Assembly (NCBI RefSeq): GCF_006483455.1
Contig: NZ_PPPU01000003.1
Coordinates: 1 to 64,000 of the forward strand
DNA: 64,000 bases
Direction of reading: 5' to 3'
Source of the DNA: Methylomonas koyamae
Lineage (GTDB): Bacteria > Pseudomonadota > Gammaproteobacteria > Methylococcales > Methylomonadaceae
Shown: one piece after another, positions 59,156 to 64,000 of the stretch
How positions within the stretch are numbered: position 1 is the stretch's first letter
Layout of the letters: every line of letters starts with the position of its first letter
Position numbers and translations under genes: made by a program
The notes under the pieces: model-generated
The model's database searches: none
What the model saw: the letters and a program-made list of their open reading frames with translations, nothing else
What the model was told of the DNA's origin: nothing

Positions 59156-61183
59156 ATGAAAGCTTTGTTCCAGCGTGGTCGGAAAAACACTGTTTTGTCC
59201 ATTCTAATATCATTAGTTTTAATGATCTCGGTTTTCGTAGTTTATCTGCCAGGTAAGAATGGCCCGTTTCTGGCGGATGATTTTCCGAATATCTTAGACA
59301 ATAACAGCATACAAATGCATAGCCTTAGTTATAGTGAGTTAAGCGCCGCTTGGAATGCAAATAATAGCAGTGGGCCATTGAAGAGGTCTTTGGCGAGCTT
59401 GAGCTTTGCACTTAATTATTATTTATCCGATCAGCAATTTAATCCCATTTCGTTCAGGATAACTAATGTATTAATTCATGCTGTTAATGCTATTTTATTA
59501 TTCTTTTGTGTTCGAGCTTTAATTCGCGCTCATGATAAAACGGCGCCTGCCCAAGCTTTAGCATTCTGGAGTGCGTTAATTTGGGCATTGCATCCTTTGC
59601 AGTTGACATCGGTGCTATACGTAGTGCAACGCATGAACAGCTTGGCTTGTTTTTTTATGTTGTTGGGCTTTCTAGTGTTTTTGAAGGGTAGGATGCATTT
59701 GGATAAGCCGGGGAGCTACTTCCTTATGTGGGCTGGTACTCTGGGTGGGGTAATCATAGGGGGAATGTGTAAAGAGAATGCGCTTTTATTGCCGCTTCTT
59801 ATTTTTGTGAGCGAAGTTACTTTGTTGCCATCCGTAAATTGTAGCAGCATGCGGGGGCGACTATTTGCCTACTATGCTATTACCGTAGTTATTCCGGTCT
59901 TAACAGTAATTGGTTATTATTCAATATTTCCGCAGTATCTGTTACAAGGCTATACAATTCGAAATTTCACTTTAACTGAGCGTCTGCTGACTGAGGCTAG
60001 AGTTCTATTTTATTACCTCAGATTATTGTTTTATCCTGATAATTCTGAGTTGAGCTTGGCGCATGATGATTTTTTGGTTAGTAGAGGGCTGCTTTCGCCT
60101 AAAAATACTTTATTTGCAGTGATTGGTGTTTTTTTTCTAATTGGGGTTGCGATAAAAAATACTGTAAGAAAGGGAAATGCTTTTATTGGTTTTTCCGTGT
60201 TGTGGTTTTTTGTTGGTCATTTGATGGAGTCCAGTGTTTTTCCGTTAGAGTTGGTCTATGAGCATCGCAACTATATTCCGAGTATTGGTGTCGTGATAGG
60301 TTTTGTCTTAACCGCTTATAAGCTTTTTGAGTCTCGGGTTAGTAAGCAGTTAATAAACGGTTTTTATATTTCTATCGCCATTAGTTTGGCGTTCGCAACC
60401 TATACGCGAGCCGCAGTGTGGTCAAACACAAATAGTTTTACCTATTTTGAAGTCAGAAATCATCCGGAATCGATGCGCGCGAATAGCGCATATGCAAAAA
60501 ACCTAGAATTAAGAATAGGTGCTAATCCAGAAAGTTATAGTTACTTAACAAAATCATCTCAACTCGATTTATTTGAGATCTCGACGTTAATCGATATGTT
60601 CATTGAACTGAATAGCTTTATTCACTCTTCTGACCTTCCTAAGCTGAGTGAGAATGTTGGTTTGCCAAGTCGTTACGATGATCCATTGGTGCTGAATAGA
60701 GGCTACATCGAGTCTTTAATGCGACTAGTTAACGACGAGATAATAAGGCGGTTGTCCGATAAGACATTTTCTCTGCGGACCATGACGTCAATCCGGTCGG
60801 CATCCAATTGTCTAATTGATCAACATCAAATGTGCCAGGGAATGGGGTCCAACCTATTGCAATGGATTGATGGGGCAATTAACCAGCGAGGATTTTCTCA
60901 TGTGCCGATGATGTATCTGATTCAAGCCAAGGTAAACTTTTTTATGGGTAACCAAGAAAAAGCCTGGGATGGCTTGAATCAGGCCATTTCATTGTATCCA
61001 ACCTGGATGTATCTACGTGCGGAAAAAGCCCATTTGTATATTGTGCTCAATGATCTTGATAAGGCGGAGCAAACTCTACAGGAGGCTGAGGCACTGGGTG
61101 TCGCGAATGGTCACGACCTCAAGGAGTTTCAAAAACTCAGAGAAATTATATCGAGTTTGAGTTCCAGTTCTAAGGGGGGCTGA
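59156..61183 (+). CDS. Polytopic TMTC-like protein with C-terminal TPR, possible glycosyltransferase
   Basis: A 675-residue membrane protein with about ten hydrophobic segments in the first 430 residues. The first periplasmic loop has GPFLADDFPNILDNN, with Asp41-Asp42 in the place of the acidic pair of GT-C glycosyltransferases. SALIWALHPLQLTSVLYVVQRMNSLA is characteristic of TMTC-like proteins. The C-terminal part has tetratricopeptide-like helices (AWDGLNQAISLYPTWMYLRAEKAHLYIVLNDLDKAEQTL). No ribosome-binding site is obvious and the gene is A/T-rich. Placement after the pilin gene suggests O-glycosylation of pilin or another surface protein; this is inference. Confidence 0.65.
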   Translation: MKALFQRGRKNTVLSILISLVLMISVFVVYLPGKNGPFLADDFPNILDNNSIQMHSLSYSELSAAWNANNSSGPLKRSLASLSFALNYYLSDQQFNPISFRITNVLIHAVNAILLFFCVRALIRAHDKTAPAQALAFWSALIWALHPLQLTSVLYVVQRMNSLACFFMLLGFLVFLKGRMHLDKPGSYFLMWAGTLGGVIIGGMCKENALLLPLLIFVSEVTLLPSVNCSSMRGRLFAYYAITVVIPVLTVIGYYSIFPQYLLQGYTIRNFTLTERLLTEARVLFYYLRLLFYPDNSELSLAHDDFLVSRGLLSPKNTLFAVIGVFFLIGVAIKNTVRKGNAFIGFSVLWFFVGHLMESSVFPLELVYEHRNYIPSIGVVIGFVLTAYKLFESRVSKQLINGFYISIAISLAFATYTRAAVWSNTNSFTYFEVRNHPESMRANSAYAKNLELRIGANPESYSYLTKSSQLDLFEISTLIDMFIELNSFIHSSDLPKLSENVGLPSRYDDPLVLNRGYIESLMRLVNDEIIRRLSDKTFSLRTMTSIRSASNCLIDQHQMCQGMGSNLLQWIDGAINQRGFSHVPMMYLIQAKVNFFMGNQEKAWDGLNQAISLYPTWMYLRAEKAHLYIVLNDLDKAEQTLQEAEALGVANGHDLKEFQKLREIISSLSSSSKGG

Positions 61184-61201
61184 TTGTCCGATAAGCGGTG
61201 T

Positions 61202-61220
61202 ACAATACCATGAGTATTGT
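61202..61220. repeat. Small perfect inverted repeat before sbcC
   Basis: ACAATAC (61202-61208) and GTATTGT (61214-61220) are perfect arms around CATGA in the 104-base interval before sbcC. There is no following T-run, so it is not a clear terminator; an operator is possible but unsupported. Confidence 0.3.
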
Positions 61221-61287
61221 TCTCGATTGAGTCATCGTGTGCGATGAGGTTCCTGTCGAGTAAAGGTCATTATAGAAATCTGGGATT

Positions 61288-64000
61288 ATGCGGATACTCA
61301 ACATCAACTTCAAAAACATCAATTCCCTGGAAGGCGAGGGTCGTATCGATTTCGACCAAGGTCCTATCGCCGACAGCGGCGTGTTTGCGATCACCGGGCC
61401 GAACGGCTCGGGCAAAACCAGTATTCTCGACGTGATCACGCTTGGCTTGTACGGCGAGACTTTTCGCTTGGATAAGCCGGCGGAGCACGTGATGACCAAG
61501 CAGACCAACGACAGTGTGGCGCAAGTCGAATTTGCTCTCGGCGATGTTAAATTTCGTTCCAGCTGGCGCGTGGAACGTACAGGCGATAGCGTGTTGCAGC
61601 CTCACATGGCCTTAGCCCGGTTAGACGGCGAACAGCAAGAGCTCTTGGCCGACACGCCGAACTCGGTCAGAACTCGGATTGCCGAATTAACCGGTATGGA
61701 TTTTCATAAGTTCAGCAAGTCCATGGTGTTGCCGCAAGGCGATTTCGCCGCGTTTTTGAACGCGCTCGATAGCGAGCGTATGGATATTTTGGAAAAAATC
61801 AGCGGCTCCGATATTTACCGGGATTACCGGGAGCAAGCCGAATCCAATTACCAAGCCGCGCGTGCCGGTTTGGCTCAACTGCAGCAGGATATCGAATTGA
61901 TCCCGCTATTGGCCCCCGAGGCTTTGGAAGCCGCCGAGCAGGATTTGCAGGATTTCAAGCAGCAGGCAGATGAATTGAAGGCGCAACAAGCGCTGCTTGA
62001 ACAACAGATGCGTGACGCGAAAAACGTTCGGGTTCTGCAAAATCGGCAGATACAACTGGAAAGCCAACTACGTCAGATCGAAGATCAAATACAGCAATTG
62101 CAAACTGCGCTGCAGGAAATTGGTGGGTTGCAGGATGCCGCCCAGTATCGCGAAGAACTTATTGCATTGGATGCAAAACAAGTTCAGCTTGAGCAAAGTC
62201 AAGCCAGTCTCGCAGCATATCGGCAGGAACTTGAGATGTTGCGGAGGCAGCTGGGGGCTGAGGCGGAAAGCAGCACGCCTGAGGAGTTAGCCGGTAAATC
62301 CTTGGAGATGCAAAAACAAGCGATCGACACGTTGAAATTGAAAATCAGCGAACTGAAATTGCTGTTGCCCAGCGAGTCCGAGCTTGTCCAGGCGATAGAT
62401 CTGCAACTGGCCGAAAAGAGAGCTGCGTTGGCCGAAGTCGATACCTGGCTGCAAGAGCAAAGCCGCGATGCAGCATTGCTGAGCGATTTTCCGGACATTC
62501 CCCGGTTACGAAACCTACGGGTGGAACTGGCGGAATTGTCCGGTAAACAGAAAAGCCAATCGAACTGGACCAAGACGACCACAGCGGCTTTGCAAAAGAA
62601 CAAGTCGGCGCTAAACGCCACTAAAGCCGATATCTCTGAATTAGAAGCCAAGATTAGCGACGCCCGTGACGTGATGGCGGAGTTGGCGCAAGGTAAAAGT
62701 TTCGATGAGCTGAAAGACCTAGCGGTGGAGCAGCAGGGCAGAGTCAACGATTTTCGAGAATTGCTATCTATTGCCGAAGTCAACGCCAAATTTAACAAGA
62801 AGGGGTTTTTTCATTGGTTTTCGGCTGGTAGCAAACCTGCCGATTTACCTGATGCCGCTGGGCTGCAGGCACGGCTGGAAGAATTACGGGATGAACTAAG
62901 CCGGGAGGACAATATCGGCAAGGCTTTAGAGCAGGCGGTAGCCAACGAAGCCTTATTGAAACGATTTGCCGCGGAACGTAGCAAGCTGGTAGAGGGACAG
63001 CCTTGTTATTTGTGCGGTTCGTTGCACCATCCTTACCTGATGAAGCCACCGCTACAGAGTAATGCCAAAAAGGCCTTGGTCGACCAGCGCGGAAAGATGC
63101 AAGCGCTAAAAACCACGATCGACACGTTGGCGGCGCAACTCGCAGCAGCGGAAAAGCGGGGCGTGCAAATATCCGCCCGCGACCAGCGGTTGCAGCAAAT
63201 GCGTTCGGATTGGCAACTGCTGGTTAATCGATTGAATGTGGTTAGCCAGGATTTGACGATCGATAATGTTTCCTTGCAGAAGCGCTTGCTTGCCAACGAG
63301 ACGGAAGAGCTGGAGAAAATCAAAAATTTGGTTAACGAACACGCCCAATTGCAGCGGAATGTGGCGAAATGGTTGGCGGAAATCGATAACAAAAAGTCTG
63401 CCCTGGAAAAACTTGCCGCATCTGTCAGTCAGTTGGATGAAGCCTGGAATAATCGGCCGTCCGAGTTTGTGGAGGTGGAGCAGCGTTTTGCCGGTCTTAA
63501 AGCCGAAGAGAAAGCGTTAACTGAGCAGTTGGAACAGCAACTCGAAAAATTGGGCGAGAAATTGCCCGGTAAAGGTAAGGAAAACCTATTATTCGACAAG
63601 TTAAATGCCCGTCGCCAGGATTACCAGATTAGAGAAATGCGGCAAAAAGGCTTGATAGAGGAGGTGGCCGCGCTACAGGAAAAGTTGCGGGGAACTCACG
63701 CGAACATCATCGACTATCAAAACACACTCTCGGATTATGCAAGCCGATTACTAAACGAGGAATCCGTGGGCTTGCATTTGGCCTTAATCGAAAAGCAAAA
63801 GCTGATCGTCGACTGCGAAAACGCATTGTCGGCTCAGCAAATCGAATTCGAAGCCATGTCCCGTTTGGTTGCTGGTAAGTTGGCGGGTAGTGACTTCGCC
63901 GATATCGACGATTTGCGGGCGGCATTGATGCTTATCGATAGCCGCCAGCAAATCGAAGCGGCGCTGGCGGACCAAGCCGGCCTAAGAGTGTCAATTGTGG
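61288..64000 (+). CDS. sbcC: Exonuclease subunit SbcC (cut by window edge)
   Basis: SbcC is the SMC-like ATPase of the SbcCD nuclease, which cleaves hairpins and processes DNA ends. The visible 904 residues start MRILNINFKNINSLEGE and have Walker A GPNGSGKT (residues 37-44), the Q-loop region LPQGDFAAFL, long coiled coils, and the zinc hook CYLCG (Cys573 and Cys576) at the tip. The signature and Walker B motifs lie beyond the window. The frame is open to the edge. The partner gene sbcD, usually directly upstream, is not present here. Confidence 0.95.
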   Translation, partial: MRILNINFKNINSLEGEGRIDFDQGPIADSGVFAITGPNGSGKTSILDVITLGLYGETFRLDKPAEHVMTKQTNDSVAQVEFALGDVKFRSSWRVERTGDSVLQPHMALARLDGEQQELLADTPNSVRTRIAELTGMDFHKFSKSMVLPQGDFAAFLNALDSERMDILEKISGSDIYRDYREQAESNYQAARAGLAQLQQDIELIPLLAPEALEAAEQDLQDFKQQADELKAQQALLEQQMRDAKNVRVLQNRQIQLESQLRQIEDQIQQLQTALQEIGGLQDAAQYREELIALDAKQVQLEQSQASLAAYRQELEMLRRQLGAEAESSTPEELAGKSLEMQKQAIDTLKLKISELKLLLPSESELVQAIDLQLAEKRAALAEVDTWLQEQSRDAALLSDFPDIPRLRNLRVELAELSGKQKSQSNWTKTTTAALQKNKSALNATKADISELEAKISDARDVMAELAQGKSFDELKDLAVEQQGRVNDFRELLSIAEVNAKFNKKGFFHWFSAGSKPADLPDAAGLQARLEELRDELSREDNIGKALEQAVANEALLKRFAAERSKLVEGQPCYLCGSLHHPYLMKPPLQSNAKKALVDQRGKMQALKTTIDTLAAQLAAAEKRGVQISARDQRLQQMRSDWQLLVNRLNVVSQDLTIDNVSLQKRLLANETEELEKIKNLVNEHAQLQRNVAKWLAEIDNKKSALEKLAASVSQLDEAWNNRPSEFVEVEQRFAGLKAEEKALTEQLEQQLEKLGEKLPGKGKENLLFDKLNARRQDYQIREMRQKGLIEEVAALQEKLRGTHANIIDYQNTLSDYASRLLNEESVGLHLALIEKQKLIVDCENALSAQQIEFEAMSRLVAGKLAGSDFADIDDLRAALMLIDSRQQIEAALADQAGLRVSIV

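Noticed and set aside
1-64000. tRNA, rRNA, CRISPR arrays or replication origin
   Set aside because: I looked for T-loop patterns, regularly spaced repeats and DnaA-box clusters and recognised none. A tRNA search program could still find one that I missed.

Overview
The window looks like chromosomal DNA of a gammaproteobacterium, most plausibly a Methylomonas-like methanotroph of the order Methylococcales. The basis is an E. coli-type gshA, the gammaproteobacterial order dacA-dat-ybeD-lipB-lipA, and a long XrtA/PEP-CTERM-type exopolysaccharide locus of the kind common in that order. No methane or methanol oxidation gene is present, so the genus is an inference from family content only.

Layout. 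Positions 1-844 hold the 5' end of an IS110-family element inserted into a DUF4336 gene, directly downstream of a gshA-cysH operon. From 3.4 to 13.2 kb are housekeeping genes: recQ, a DUF1249 protein, a QueD-like enzyme, a PilZ protein, the lipoate/peptidoglycan cluster lipA-lipB-ybeD-dat-dacA, and a SufR-like regulator divergent from a truncated haemoglobin and its probable reductase. From 13.2 to 19.2 kb a LysR regulator faces a lipoprotein and an EmrAB/OprM-type tripartite efflux operon. A DUF5765 membrane protein and a PfkB sugar kinase follow. From 21.2 to 28.2 kb four genes form an operon: a circularly permuted ATP-grasp protein, an alpha-E protein, a protein with HPPD-like metal-ligand motifs, and a large transglutaminase-DUF2126 protein. 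This operon resembles an uncharacterised peptide-forming or peptide-modifying system.

From 28.4 to 58.4 kb lies the exopolysaccharide region. It starts with a two-component pair (PrsK/PrsR) flanked by two LuxI/FeeM-like acyltransferases and a cyclic-nucleotide-binding protein. Then come PrsT, the export protein, the chain-length protein, a tyrosine autokinase broken by an in-frame stop, an outer-membrane barrel, an ExeA-like ATPase, WecB, a deacetylase, a FemAB-like protein, two glycosyltransferases and an amidotransferase. A compact module follows: a 10-cysteine protein with a twin-arginine-like signal, a PqqD-like protein, an HprK-related kinase and a nucleotidyltransferase. After it come two more glycosyltransferases, a CapK-like adenylate-forming enzyme and a second asparagine-synthase-like protein without the glutaminase cysteine. 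No exosortase, flippase, polymerase or priming transferase is visible here.

From 58.4 to 61.2 kb is a type IV pilin gene with a sigma-54-type promoter and terminator, then a polytopic TMTC-like protein that may glycosylate a surface substrate. The window ends inside sbcC. No tRNA, rRNA or CRISPR array was recognised, and no gap between genes exceeds about 250 bases.
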